From Rhizobium glycinendophyticum (GTDB lineage: Bacteria > Pseudomonadota > Alphaproteobacteria > Rhizobiales > Rhizobiaceae), in NCBI RefSeq assembly GCF_006443685.1, contig NZ_VFYP01000002.1, positions 310,001 through 374,000 of the forward strand: a DNA stretch of 64,000 bases, given 5' to 3'. The position numbers and the translations under genes were made by a program. Under the pieces are notes generated by a model. That model saw nothing but the letters and a program-made list of their open reading frames with translations, was not told the DNA's origin and searched no databases. Shown in pieces: positions 25,335 to 33,921 of the stretch. Numbering within the stretch: the stretch's first letter is position 1; the number at the start of each line of letters is the position of its first letter.

Positions 25335-26369
25335 TCAGTTGGCCCCGGCGCGAGGTGCGATCAGGCCCCGGTTCACCAGCAGTTCGGCGATCTGGATGGC
25401 GTTGAGTGCTGCACCCTTGCGCAGGTTGTCGGAAACGACCCACATGTTGAGACCGTTTTCGACCGTCGCGTCTTCGCGGATACGCGAGATGTAGGTCGCG
25501 TCTTCACCGGCGCATTCGACCGGGGTGATGTAGCCACCGTTCTCGTGCTTGTCGATCACGAGGCAACCCGGCGCTTCGCGCAGGATGTCGCGAGCCTGAT
25601 CCGCCGTGATCTCGTTTTCGAACTCGAGGTTGACGGATTCCGAATGGCCAATGAAGACCGGAACACGCACGGCAGTGCAGGTCACCTTGATCTTCGGATC
25701 CAGCATCTTCTTGGTTTCGGCCAGAACCTTCCACTCTTCCTTCGTATAGCCATCTTCCATGAAGCTATCGATGTGCGGAATGACGTTGAAGGCAATGCGC
25801 TTGGTGAACTTCTTCGATTCGACCGGATCGGCAACGAAGACGGCGCGGGTCTGGGTAAACAGCTCGTCCATGCCTTCCTTGCCGGCGCCGGACACTGACT
25901 GGTAGGTCGAGACGACGACGCGCTTGATCTTTGCAAAGTCATGTAGCGGCTTCAGCGCGACGACAAGCTGGGCGGTCGAGCAATTTGGGTTGGCAATGAT
26001 ATTGCGCTTCTTGAAATCGACCACAGCATCCGGGTTCACTTCCGGAACGATCAACGGCACGTCAGCGTCGTAGCGCCAGGCAGACGAGTTGTCGATGACG
26101 ACGCAACCCTGTGCGCCGATCTTCGGCGACCACTTCTGCGAGATGGTGCCGCCGGCGGACATCAGGCAAATGTCGGTCGTAGAGAAATCATAGTGCTCCA
26201 GGTTCTGAACCTTGAGAACCTTGTCGCCAAAGGAGACTTCGGTACCCTGTGAACGGGCGGACGCCAGTGCGACCACTTCCGACGCCGGAAAGCCACGTTC
26301 GGAGAGGATGTTCAGCATTTCGCGACCGACATTGCCGGTGGCGCCTACGACTGCAATCTTGAAACCCAT
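25335..26369 (-). CDS. asd: Aspartate-semialdehyde dehydrogenase
   Basis: 344 residues, normal for Asd. The N-terminal NADP-binding motif GATGNVGREML, the catalytic Cys 130 in IANPNCSTAQLV, and the later HSESVNLEFE segment with the active-site His are intact. It reduces aspartyl phosphate to aspartate semialdehyde, the branch point to lysine, diaminopimelate, methionine and threonine. It is preceded on its own strand by an unusually long gap (about 430 bases) with GC-rich hairpins, and followed by a hairpin terminator. Confidence 0.96.
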   Translation of the reverse strand: MGFKIAVVGATGNVGREMLNILSERGFPASEVVALASARSQGTEVSFGDKVLKVQNLEHYDFSTTDICLMSAGGTISQKWSPKIGAQGCVVIDNSSAWRYDADVPLIVPEVNPDAVVDFKKRNIIANPNCSTAQLVVALKPLHDFAKIKRVVVSTYQSVSGAGKEGMDELFTQTRAVFVADPVESKKFTKRIAFNVIPHIDSFMEDGYTKEEWKVLAETKKMLDPKIKVTCTAVRVPVFIGHSESVNLEFENEITADQARDILREAPGCLVIDKHENGGYITPVECAGEDATYISRIREDATVENGLNMWVVSDNLRKGAALNAIQIAELLVNRGLIAPRAGAN

Positions 26370-26799
26370 GTCAATGCTCTCTTTCTGTCTCTCCGCGGAT
26401 GGTGAGGAGGAAGCCTGCGAGGGTGCGCAGCCTTACCTGTCCCCGGCCGTGCCGGGGAGAGAGCGGTGGCCGAAGACGTCAGACGGTTTTAGTCGTCGTT
26501 TTGGCCTTGGTCGTGGATGCGAGAGAAATGCATGCGCCGCCGGCAGCAGGTTGCTGCAGGTGGTTTGAGACCGCGAAGGACTGCCCGAAAGCGTGCATGA
26601 ACCGAATTCCTCTTCGCGGCGAGGGATTACAAGGTTTTTGCGTCGAGTCAAGCCGCGCGCGCGCCACAGAAGACGAAAACGCCGTGCGGCAGCGGCAGGC
26701 GGCAGTTCCGCTAGAAGCGCCCGCTGTCCCCATGACATTCCCGCCCTTGCTTGGTCGTGGCTCTCATGGAACAAGACTGCATTTCCCATGGAGCACTGC
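26370..26799. other. Long intergenic region between asd and the acetyltransferase gene; GC hairpins, no supported gene
   Basis: 430 bases separate the two divergent starts. CCCCGGC/GCCGGGG (26441-26457, loop CGT) is a perfect stem, with a smaller CTGCG/CGCAG pair just before it on the plus strand. Both would lie in the 5' leader of asd. Several short frames cross the region on both strands, but they are low-complexity and have no recognisable family. The rest shows nothing I can assign. Confidence 0.4.
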
Positions 26800-27351
26800 A
26801 TGGTCCTTTCCATTCGCGACCTGACGCCTGACGATCTCCCTTCAGTAACGGCCATCTACGCCGATGCCGTCCTCAACGGCACCGCAAGTTATGAACTCGT
26901 GCCGCCGGATCTCGATGAGATGACGGCACGCTTCAAGGCGATCACCGGGAAGGGATATCCCTATATCGCAGCGGTGGACGAGGTGGACACACTGCTCGGC
27001 TATGCCTATGCGTCGGCTTTTCGCACCAGACCCGCCTATCGCTGGCTGGTCGAGGATTCGATCTATGTTGCCGAGCAGGCGCGCGGCCTGGGGGTCGGGA
27101 AAGCGCTCCTCAAGGCGCTGGTGTTACGCTGTGAGGCCCTCGGTTTCCGACAGATTGTGGCGGTCGTTGGAGGTGCGAGCGAAGCCTCTGTTGCGGTCCA
27201 CCGCTCCTGCGGTTTTTCCTTTGCCGGCCGCCTCGACGGCACGGGCTTCAAGCATGGCACTTGGCTCGACACCATCTTCATGCAAAGACCGCTTGGCGAG
27301 GCACAGAGCAGCAATCCTGACCTCTCCACGTATCCGGGTACGCTTGCCTAA
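26800..27351 (+). CDS. GNAT-family N-acetyltransferase, phosphinothricin/methionine-sulfoximine acetyltransferase-like
   Basis: 183 residues from ATG 26800; GGAG at 26789-26793 favours it over the ATG at 26788. The fold features are IRDLTPDDLPSVTAIYADAV at the start, SIYVAEQARGLGVGKALL (acetyl-CoA loop, near residue 90-105) and VHRSCGFSFAGRLDGTGFK, all typical of the PAT/MnaT/YncA group. Members acetylate the amino group of phosphinothricin, methionine sulfoximine or sulfone, so this may confer tolerance to glutamine-synthetase inhibitors. The stop is 3 bases from the convergent DUF2794 stop. Confidence 0.9.
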   Translation: MVLSIRDLTPDDLPSVTAIYADAVLNGTASYELVPPDLDEMTARFKAITGKGYPYIAAVDEVDTLLGYAYASAFRTRPAYRWLVEDSIYVAEQARGLGVGKALLKALVLRCEALGFRQIVAVVGGASEASVAVHRSCGFSFAGRLDGTGFKHGTWLDTIFMQRPLGEAQSSNPDLSTYPGTLA

Positions 27352-27354
27352 CAG

Positions 27355-27753
27355 TCAGTCATGCGCCTTCAGGCTCTTGTCGAAGACCTTCAGCACCTGC
27401 TTCAGGTCATGGCCGCGCTTGAGGATCCGGCCGTCTGTCGCCACCACCGCGAAGGCACCCTGCTTGGCTGCAAGTTTCGGGTTCTTCTCGATGCGATAGA
27501 GTGGATATTCTCCAGCCCGTTTGAACACTGAAAAGACAGCCTTGTCCTTGAGGTGGTCGATGGCATAGTCCCGCCAGTCGCCTTCCCCGACCATGCGACC
27601 GTAGATCCAGAGGATGGCGTCCAACTCGCGGCGATGAAACGTGACGGGCAAGGGATCGAGAGACTGCCGGTAGATCTCCAGATCGACCACGCTTGTCGGA
27701 CTTTTATCGGCGCCCTCGGCGTCCTGACGCTGCCCTTCAGGCTGCTCGGTCAT
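27355..27753 (-). CDS. DUF2794 family protein
   Basis: 132 residues from the ATG at 27753. The conserved core reads VTFHRRELDAILWIYGRMV, WRDYAIDHLKDKAVFSVFKR and LYRIEKNPKLAAKQG, a family found widely in Rhizobiales with no known function. There is no signal or membrane segment. The N-terminal 25 residues are acidic and Gln-rich, likely disordered. Context (between an acetyltransferase and gbpR) gives no clear hint. Confidence 0.85.
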   Translation of the reverse strand: MTEQPEGQRQDAEGADKSPTSVVDLEIYRQSLDPLPVTFHRRELDAILWIYGRMVGEGDWRDYAIDHLKDKAVFSVFKRAGEYPLYRIEKNPKLAAKQGAFAVVATDGRILKRGHDLKQVLKVFDKSLKAHD

Positions 27754-27851
27754 CAATGCTCCTCGAGCTCTCATTCATGACTATCGGAGGACAGTGTGCC
27801 TGACACGGCCTGAAATGCAAGCGCGGAAGGCTCTGAGTCAGGTCACCGGAC

Positions 27852-28790
27852 TCAGCGTCCCCGGTTGAGAAAGCGACTGAGAAGCAGATCTCTGAGACGG
27901 GCGGCGATCGGCGACAGCCGTTTTCCGTTGACGGTGATCAGATGGTAGGGCGTAACCACGATCGGGGTGTCGAGCGGCAGGGTGCAGAGATCGCCTACAG
28001 GGGTTTGCCGACAGAGAAGGTCTGAAACTTCGCGCGACATCGGCGCGATTGCATTGGACGATGCCAGCATCGCGATCATCACAAGCAGAGACGTCGTGTT
28101 AACGATGTTGCGCGGAATTGGTGCGCCCTCTTCGATAAACACATTCTCGACCGCTTGCCGCAGAGGCGTGCCGGGCGCCTGCATGATCCAGGGAAAATGT
28201 GCCATATCGGAGAGATTGAGGCGATCCACATTCACAAGCGGGTGCGTCCGCCGCACCACAATCTCGACCTCCTCCATGGTGGCGCCTTCGACGTGAAACT
28301 GTCGTGCATCGATCCCGGGCGGTATCCGCCCCAGAACGAAATCATATTGCCCCGAAAGAAGGTCACGGATCATCTCGCCGCTGGAGGCCACGTCCACATG
28401 GATGTCCACCGTCGCGGCTTCGGCTTTCAACGCCTTGATAGCAGGAACCACGTAGCCGACCGCACCGCCGGTCACGGCACCGACCCGCACCTTGCCCGTC
28501 AGTCCGCGCCGAATCGCGTCTACCTCCCGCCCCGCTTCGCGAATCTCCTCCAGGACATTCTGCGCCCGGCGGATCAGTGCACTGCCGACCGCCGTCGGCT
28601 CCATACCCTTCGGGGTTCTGACGAAAATTGACGATCCGACATAGCGCTCGATCTCTCCCAGCATCCGGGATGCGGCGGGTTGAGTAAGCGCAAGTGACTG
28701 AGCAGCAAGGCTTAATTGTCCCAGCTCGGCAATCGCGCTGACGAGGCTAAAATGTTTGGGCTGCAGTCGGTAAATATGGTTCTCGGACAT
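27852..28790 (-). CDS. gbpR: LysR-family regulator of the chvE sugar system, GbpR-like
   Basis: 312 residues from the ATG at 28790; the longer frame crosses the promoter. The N-terminal helix-turn-helix (LSLAAQSLALTQPAASRMLGE) and LysR substrate-binding domain (from GKVRVGAVTGGAVGYVVP, near residue 94) are complete. It diverges from a chvE homologue as gbpR does in Agrobacterium, where GbpR activates chvE in response to sugars such as D-galactose and L-arabinose. Assignment to gbpR rests on this context plus family resemblance. Confidence 0.82.
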   Translation of the reverse strand: MSENHIYRLQPKHFSLVSAIAELGQLSLAAQSLALTQPAASRMLGEIERYVGSSIFVRTPKGMEPTAVGSALIRRAQNVLEEIREAGREVDAIRRGLTGKVRVGAVTGGAVGYVVPAIKALKAEAATVDIHVDVASSGEMIRDLLSGQYDFVLGRIPPGIDARQFHVEGATMEEVEIVVRRTHPLVNVDRLNLSDMAHFPWIMQAPGTPLRQAVENVFIEEGAPIPRNIVNTTSLLVMIAMLASSNAIAPMSREVSDLLCRQTPVGDLCTLPLDTPIVVTPYHLITVNGKRLSPIAARLRDLLLSRFLNRGR

Positions 28791-28963
28791 GAACGATATA
28801 TCAACTACGGTATGCAGAAAGTCAAAATAATCATTTGATCGGTATATGAGGCAGGATAAGAGTCCCAACGGAGCTGGGGGCTGCTGCGTCAGCCGCTCGT
28901 TCTTGTTTTTCAGCGAGTGCCAGGAGGAGCTTGGCCTCGCACGGTATGACCAGGGAGGTTACC
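28791..28963. promoter_or_regulatory. Divergent gbpR-chvE promoter region
   Basis: 173 bases between the two starts. The gbpR-proximal part is AT-rich and holds the palindrome GATATATC (28795-28802) and ATCA-TT-TGAT around 28831-28840. The chvE-proximal part is GC-rich and ends in a strong GGGAGG ribosome-binding site (28953-28958). In Agrobacterium, GbpR acts from this interval; the exact box cannot be fixed from one sequence. Confidence 0.5.
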
Positions 28964-30034
28964 ATGAAGAAACTTGGAGCCCTGATTGCATCTTTTGCAA
29001 TCGGCATCGCATCCTTTACACCCTTCGCCTATGCACAGGACAAGGGCGTCGTCGGCATTTCCATGCCGACCAAGACCTCGACCCGCTGGATCTCCGACGG
29101 CGAGACCATGGAAAAGCTGTTCAAGGAAGCTGGCTACACGCCGGACCTGCAGTTCGCTGACGACGATATCCCGAACCAGCTCGCCCAGATCGAAAACATG
29201 GTCACCAAGGGTGCCAAGGTTCTCGTCATCGGCGCTATCGACGGCACGACCCTCTCCGACATCCTGCAGAAGGCTGCTGATGCCGGCGTCAAGGTTATCG
29301 CTTATGACCGCCTGATCCGCGACTCGGGCAATGTCGACTACTACGCTACCTTCGACAACTTCCAGGTCGGCGTTCTCCAGGCCACCAGCCTTGTCAACGG
29401 TCTGAAGGCAAAGTTCCCGGACACCAAGCCGTGGAACGTTGAACTCTTCGGCGGCTCGCCGGACGACAACAACGCCTTCTTCTTCTATGACGGCGCAATG
29501 TCGGTCCTGCAGCCCCTGATCGACAGTGGCGACATCGTCATCAAGTCCGGCCAGATGGGCATGGATCAGGTTGGTACCCTGCGTTGGGACGGCACGGTCG
29601 CCCAGGCTCGCATGGAAAACCTGCTGTCCTCGACCTACACCGAAGACAAGTTGCACGGCGCTCTCTCTCCGTATGACGGCCTGTCCATCGGCATCCTGTC
29701 GGCTCTGAAGGGCGTTGGCTACGGTTCTGGCGACATGACCATGCCGGTCGTCACCGGTCAGGACGCCGAACTGCCGTCCGTCAAGTCGATCCTCGCTGAC
29801 GAACAGTACTCGACCGTCTTCAAGGACACGCGCGAACTGGCAAAGGTTGCCGTTTCGATGGTTGACGCGATCATGGGTGGCAAGACCCCCGAGATCAACG
29901 ACGAAAAGACCTACAACAACGGTGTGAAGGTCGTTCCGTCCTACCTGCTGAAGCCTGTCGCTGTCGACAAGGCCAATGCCAAGGACGTTCTCGTCGGCGC
30001 CGGTTACTACACGGCCGACCAGATCGACAACTGA
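28964..30034 (+). CDS. chvE: Multiple sugar-binding periplasmic protein ChvE
   Basis: 356 residues, close to the 354 of Agrobacterium ChvE. The signal peptide ([18 protein letters not shown], cut after AYA) precedes [16 protein letters not shown]. Blocks diagnostic of ChvE are present: [59 protein letters not shown] and [11 protein letters not shown]. ChvE binds D-glucose, D-galactose, L-arabinose and several acidic sugars, feeds the GguAB importer, and in agrobacteria also signals to VirA. No vir genes are in this window, so uptake and chemotaxis are the safe roles. Confidence 0.95.
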   Translation: MKKLGALIASFAIGIASFTPFAYAQDKGVVGISMPTKTSTRWISDGETMEKLFKEAGYTPDLQFADDDIPNQLAQIENMVTKGAKVLVIGAIDGTTLSDILQKAADAGVKVIAYDRLIRDSGNVDYYATFDNFQVGVLQATSLVNGLKAKFPDTKPWNVELFGGSPDDNNAFFFYDGAMSVLQPLIDSGDIVIKSGQMGMDQVGTLRWDGTVAQARMENLLSSTYTEDKLHGALSPYDGLSIGILSALKGVGYGSGDMTMPVVTGQDAELPSVKSILADEQYSTVFKDTRELAKVAVSMVDAIMGGKTPEINDEKTYNNGVKVVPSYLLKPVAVDKANAKDVLVGAGYYTADQIDN

Positions 30035-30080
30035 TCCTCAGGATCATTCTCGGGTCCGCGAGCTATCGCGGACCCATTTT
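30032..30080 (+). terminator. Tandem hairpins between chvE and gguA
   Basis: TGATCC/GGATCA (30032-30037 and 30041-30046) starts at the chvE stop codon. Directly after it, GGGTCCGCGA (30052-30061) and TCGCGGACCC (30066-30075) form a perfect 10-bp stem with loop GCTA, followed by ATTTTC. The gap to gguA is 115 bases. It is probably a partial terminator and 3' stabiliser, allowing more ChvE than GguA/B to be made. Confidence 0.7.
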
Positions 30081-30149
30081 CTGTATGCTTTGAAGGAGCT
30101 CGCGCCTTTGGCTTGACACTCGTCGCCAATGGCTGCCGGAATTCTGCCC

Positions 30150-31685
30150 ATGGACAACATCATTCTCGAGATGCGCGGCATCACAAAGACATTTCCGGGC
30201 GTCAAAGCCCTGGACAATGTCAGCTTCAAGGTGCGCGAGGGCGAGATTCACGCGCTCGTCGGCGAAAACGGTGCCGGCAAGTCGACCCTGATGAAAGTGC
30301 TCAGCGGCGTTTATCCCGCCGGAACTTATGACGGCGACATCTTCTATGATGGGGAAGTTCGTCGCTTCAGCACGATTTCGAATAGCGAAGAGCTCGGCAT
30401 CATCATCATCCACCAGGAACTGGCCCTTGTGCCGCTCCTATCGATCGCCGAAAACATTTTCCTCGGCAACGAAATTGCCAACAGTGGCGTCATTCAGTGG
30501 CCCCAAACCTTTGCGCGGACGAAAGAGCTGCTGGCGAAGGTCGGCCTGAAGGACAGCCCCTCTACGCGCATCACCGATATCGGCGTCGGCAAGCAGCAGC
30601 TGGTTGAAATCGCCAAGGCGCTATCGAAGAAGGTCCGCCTGCTGATCCTGGACGAACCGACCGCTTCGCTCAACGAGACGGATTCCGACGCCCTGCTCAC
30701 CCTGCTGATGGAATTCCGTAAGCAGGGGATGACCTCGATCATTATCTCCCACAAGCTCAACGAAATCCGCAAGGTCGCCGACCAGATCACCATTCTGCGC
30801 GATGGCGGCACCGTAGAGACGCTCGACTGTCATACCCAGGAAATCACGGAAGACCGGATCATCAAGGGCATGGTCGGCCGTGACATGGAAGACCGTTATC
30901 CGCCCCGCGACCCGAAGATCGGCGACGTGCTCCTGGAAGTGAAGAACTGGAACGTCTTCCACCAGAACCACCGCGACCGGCAGTTCCTTCACGATGTGGC
31001 CTTCAACGTGCGCGCAGGTGAGGTCGTCGGTATCGCCGGTCTCATGGGTGCAGGTCGCACCGAAACCGCCATGAGCCTCTTCGGCAAGTCCTGGGGCCAC
31101 AAGATCACCGGCGACGTGCTGATGCATGGCAAGCCCGTGGATGTCTCGACAATCCCCAAGGCGATTGATGCCGGCCTCGCCTATGTGACGGAAGATCGCA
31201 AGCATCTCGGCCTGGTCCTGCAGAACAACATTAAGGAAAACACCACGCTGGCAAACCTGAACGGCGTTTCCAACGGTGCCGTCATCGACGACCGCAAGGA
31301 AGCCAAGGTTGCGACCGATTACCGTCAGAAACTTCGCATCCGGTCGCATTCGATCTATCAGGAAGCGGTCAACCTATCGGGTGGCAACCAGCAGAAGGTC
31401 GTTCTGTCCAAGTGGCTGTTTACCAATCCGGAAGTGCTCATTCTCGACGAACCGACGCGCGGCATCGATGTTGGCGCCAAGTTCGAAATTTATACCATCA
31501 TCAACCAGCTTGCCGCCGAAGGTAAGGGCATCCTGATGATCTCCTCGGAGATGCCCGAACTGCTCGGAACCTGCGATCGCATCTACGTCATGAACGAGGG
31601 GCGCATCGTGGCCGAACTGTCCAAGGAAGAAGCAAGCCAAGAGTCCATCATGCGTGCCATCATGCGCTCTGGGGAGAAAAACTAA
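30150..31685 (+). CDS. gguA: Sugar ABC transporter ATPase GguA
   Basis: 511 residues from ATG 30150 ([17 protein letters not shown], as in Agrobacterium GguA); an ATG at 30129 is in frame but gives an extra tail. Two ATP-binding domains: domain 1 with [22 protein letters not shown] and [10 protein letters not shown]; domain 2 with the degenerate loop GLMGAGRTE, signature [15 protein letters not shown] and [13 protein letters not shown]. It energises import of ChvE-bound sugars. The stop overlaps the gguB start by one base (TAATG). Confidence 0.95.
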   Translation: MDNIILEMRGITKTFPGVKALDNVSFKVREGEIHALVGENGAGKSTLMKVLSGVYPAGTYDGDIFYDGEVRRFSTISNSEELGIIIIHQELALVPLLSIAENIFLGNEIANSGVIQWPQTFARTKELLAKVGLKDSPSTRITDIGVGKQQLVEIAKALSKKVRLLILDEPTASLNETDSDALLTLLMEFRKQGMTSIIISHKLNEIRKVADQITILRDGGTVETLDCHTQEITEDRIIKGMVGRDMEDRYPPRDPKIGDVLLEVKNWNVFHQNHRDRQFLHDVAFNVRAGEVVGIAGLMGAGRTETAMSLFGKSWGHKITGDVLMHGKPVDVSTIPKAIDAGLAYVTEDRKHLGLVLQNNIKENTTLANLNGVSNGAVIDDRKEAKVATDYRQKLRIRSHSIYQEAVNLSGGNQQKVVLSKWLFTNPEVLILDEPTRGIDVGAKFEIYTIINQLAAEGKGILMISSEMPELLGTCDRIYVMNEGRIVAELSKEEASQESIMRAIMRSGEKN

Positions 31686-32896
31686 TGGCCATTGATACAA
31701 GAACCGAAACCCCAAAGGTCTCAGTGGGTGATTACCTGCGCAAGAACATCCGCGAATACGGCCTTCTGCTCGCGCTAGTCGTCATCATGGTGCTGTTCCA
31801 GGTTCTGACCGGCGGCGTGCTGTTCCGGCCCGTCAACATCACCAACCTCGTCCTGCAGAACTCGTTCATCGTCATCATGGCCTTGGGCATGCTGCTGATC
31901 ATCGTCGCAGGCCATATCGATCTCTCTGTCGGCTCGATCGTCGCCTTCATCGGCGGCATATCGGCGATCATGCTGGTCAAATGGGGCTGGCATTTTGCTC
32001 TGGTCGTTCCGCTGTGTCTGGTGCTCGGCGCCGCGATGGGTGCCGCCCAGGGCTATTGGGTCGCCTATCAGAAGATCCCGTCCTTCATCGTGACCCTTGC
32101 CGGCATGCTCGTCTTCCGCGGCCTGACCTATGTCGCGCTCGGTGGCCGCCCGATCGGTCCGTTCCCGAAGGAATTCACCCTTCTCTCCACCGGCTTCATC
32201 CCGGACTTCCTGCCACTGACCGACACGGCGGTGACTGGGATCGCGAACCACGTCGCCATTATCGCAGTCGTCGCTCTTGTCGCTCTCGCTATCTATTCGG
32301 GCATGAAGAACCGTCGCCTGAACGATGAACACGGCAGCGAGAACGAGCCATTCGTCTTCTTCGTCGCTCAGATGGGCATCATCAGCGCGGTCGCCATCTT
32401 CCTCGGCTACCAGCTCGCCACCTATCGCGGTCTGCCGAACGTCCTCGTCGTAATGGGCATACTGATCGCGCTCTACTCCTTCGTCACGTCTCGCACGACC
32501 ATCGGCCGCCGGATCTACGCGCTGGGCGGCAACGAAAAGGCTGCCAAGCTTTCGGGCATCAACACCGAACGCCTGGTATTCCTGACCTTCGTGAACATGG
32601 GTGTGCTTGCCGCACTTGCCGGCATGATCATCGCGGCGCGCCTGAATTCTGCGACCCCGAAGGCGGGCGTTGGCTTCGAGCTCGACGTCATCGCGGCCTG
32701 CTTCATCGGTGGCGCGTCGGCATCCGGCGGCGTGGGCAAGATTACCGGTGCAGTCATCGGCGCCTTCATCATGGGTGTCATGAACAACGGCATGTCGATC
32801 ATGGGTATCGGCATCGACTACCAGCAGCTCATCAAGGGCCTCGTGCTTTTGGCTGCTGTCTTCTTCGACGTTTACAACAAGAACAAAGCAGTCTGA
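31685..32896 (+). CDS. gguB: Sugar ABC transporter permease GguB
   Basis: 403 residues, longer than the RbsC class, as expected for the GguB/XylH/MmsB group. About ten membrane segments follow a short cytoplasmic start; IVAGHIDLSVGSIVAFIGG near residue 80 and ALGGNEKAAKLSGINTERL near residue 280 are the family signatures. A charged loop with a Glu-Asn stretch (around 215-225) separates two halves. It forms the membrane channel for ChvE-delivered sugars and is translationally coupled to gguA by the TAATG overlap. Confidence 0.95.
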   Translation: MAIDTRTETPKVSVGDYLRKNIREYGLLLALVVIMVLFQVLTGGVLFRPVNITNLVLQNSFIVIMALGMLLIIVAGHIDLSVGSIVAFIGGISAIMLVKWGWHFALVVPLCLVLGAAMGAAQGYWVAYQKIPSFIVTLAGMLVFRGLTYVALGGRPIGPFPKEFTLLSTGFIPDFLPLTDTAVTGIANHVAIIAVVALVALAIYSGMKNRRLNDEHGSENEPFVFFVAQMGIISAVAIFLGYQLATYRGLPNVLVVMGILIALYSFVTSRTTIGRRIYALGGNEKAAKLSGINTERLVFLTFVNMGVLAALAGMIIAARLNSATPKAGVGFELDVIAACFIGGASASGGVGKITGAVIGAFIMGVMNNGMSIMGIGIDYQQLIKGLVLLAAVFFDVYNKNKAV

Positions 32897-32906
32897 GGAT
32901 AGGCTT

Positions 32907-33872
32907 ATGTTTCTCTCGCAATTGAAGACTGGCGGCGTCATTTGCCGCCAGGGTGAGGCCGCGCGCCTTGTCCCCGGCTACAACACCACTTACGACCTCG
33001 CCAAGGCGGCCATTGCCGCCGGAACGACCGTCGCAGCTATGATTGAAAAGCAGGGCGCAGGCGATACGGTTGACCTGCTCGCACTTGCCGGCGAAGGCAA
33101 ACTCGATTGCCCGGTCCGACATCCGGATCCGGCCCATATGTACCTGACCGGTACGGGTCTGACCCACACCGGTTCGGCATCGGCTCGTGACAGCATGCAT
33201 GCCGACACCGCCGGCATGAGCGACTCGATGAAGATGTTCCGCATGGGCCTCGAAGGCGGCAAGCCGAAGCCCGGCGAAATCGGCGTGCAGCCGGAATGGT
33301 TCTACAAGGGCAACGGCTTCAATGCAGTCGCTCCGGGCGAAGACCTCGTCTCGCCCTCCTTCGCGCTGGATGGCGGCGAAGAACCGGAAATGGCAGGCTA
33401 CTACATTATCGGCGACGACGGCACTGCGCATCGTCTCGGTTTCTCGATCGCCAACGAGTTTTCCGATCACGTGACGGAAAAGCTCAACTACCTGTTCCTT
33501 GCCCATTCGAAGCTGCGCCCGGCCTCATTCGGCCCGGAACTGCGCGTCGGCGCGCTCCCGGATCACGTGGAAGGCACCTCGCGCATTCTCCGTGGCGGCA
33601 AGACCGTGTGGGAAAAGCCGTTCCTGTCGGGTGAGACCAACATGTCCCACACGATCGCCAACCTTGAATACCATCACTTCAAGTATGCGCTGTTCTGCCA
33701 GCCGGGCGACCTGCACGTCCATATGTATGGAACGGCGACCCTTTCCGTGGCGGACGGCTTCGTCACACAGGAAGGCGACGTATTCGAAATCGAGTCCCCG
33801 CAATTCGGTCTTCCGCTGCGCAATCGCCTCGCCAAGGCTGCCGCAGAGACCGTCAAGGTGAAGATGCTCTGA
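32907..33872 (+). CDS. gguC: GguC/AraD1-family protein of the fumarylacetoacetase superfamily
   Basis: 321 residues. No signal peptide or membrane segment: it is a soluble enzyme, not a transporter part. The C-terminal two thirds resembles the FAH fold (NYLFLAHSKLRPASFGPEL, VEGTSRILRGG, EGDVFEIESPQFGLPLRN). FAH-type enzymes use a Mg-bound acidic triad on 2-keto acids, and FAH-family 2-keto-3-deoxy-pentonate dehydratases are known. It lies between gguB (10-base gap) and the arabonate dehydratase gene. I infer it is a 2-keto-3-deoxy-L-arabonate dehydratase; Agrobacterium gguC was long without a function. Confidence 0.82.
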   Translation: MFLSQLKTGGVICRQGEAARLVPGYNTTYDLAKAAIAAGTTVAAMIEKQGAGDTVDLLALAGEGKLDCPVRHPDPAHMYLTGTGLTHTGSASARDSMHADTAGMSDSMKMFRMGLEGGKPKPGEIGVQPEWFYKGNGFNAVAPGEDLVSPSFALDGGEEPEMAGYYIIGDDGTAHRLGFSIANEFSDHVTEKLNYLFLAHSKLRPASFGPELRVGALPDHVEGTSRILRGGKTVWEKPFLSGETNMSHTIANLEYHHFKYALFCQPGDLHVHMYGTATLSVADGFVTQEGDVFEIESPQFGLPLRNRLAKAAAETVKVKML

Positions 33873-33921
33873 GCGGATCGGTCACCGACCCGCCCATTTT
33901 TCCAGAGACAGGACAAAAGCT

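Noticed and set aside
26399..26855. Several short frames in the asd upstream gap, such as one ending in TTTKTV
   Set aside because: They are low-complexity, overlap one another on both strands, and have no ribosome-binding site or family.
28964..30034. ChvE as evidence that this strain is a plant tumour inducer
   Set aside because: ChvE homologues occur widely in non-pathogenic rhizobia, and no vir genes are here; uptake alone is supported.
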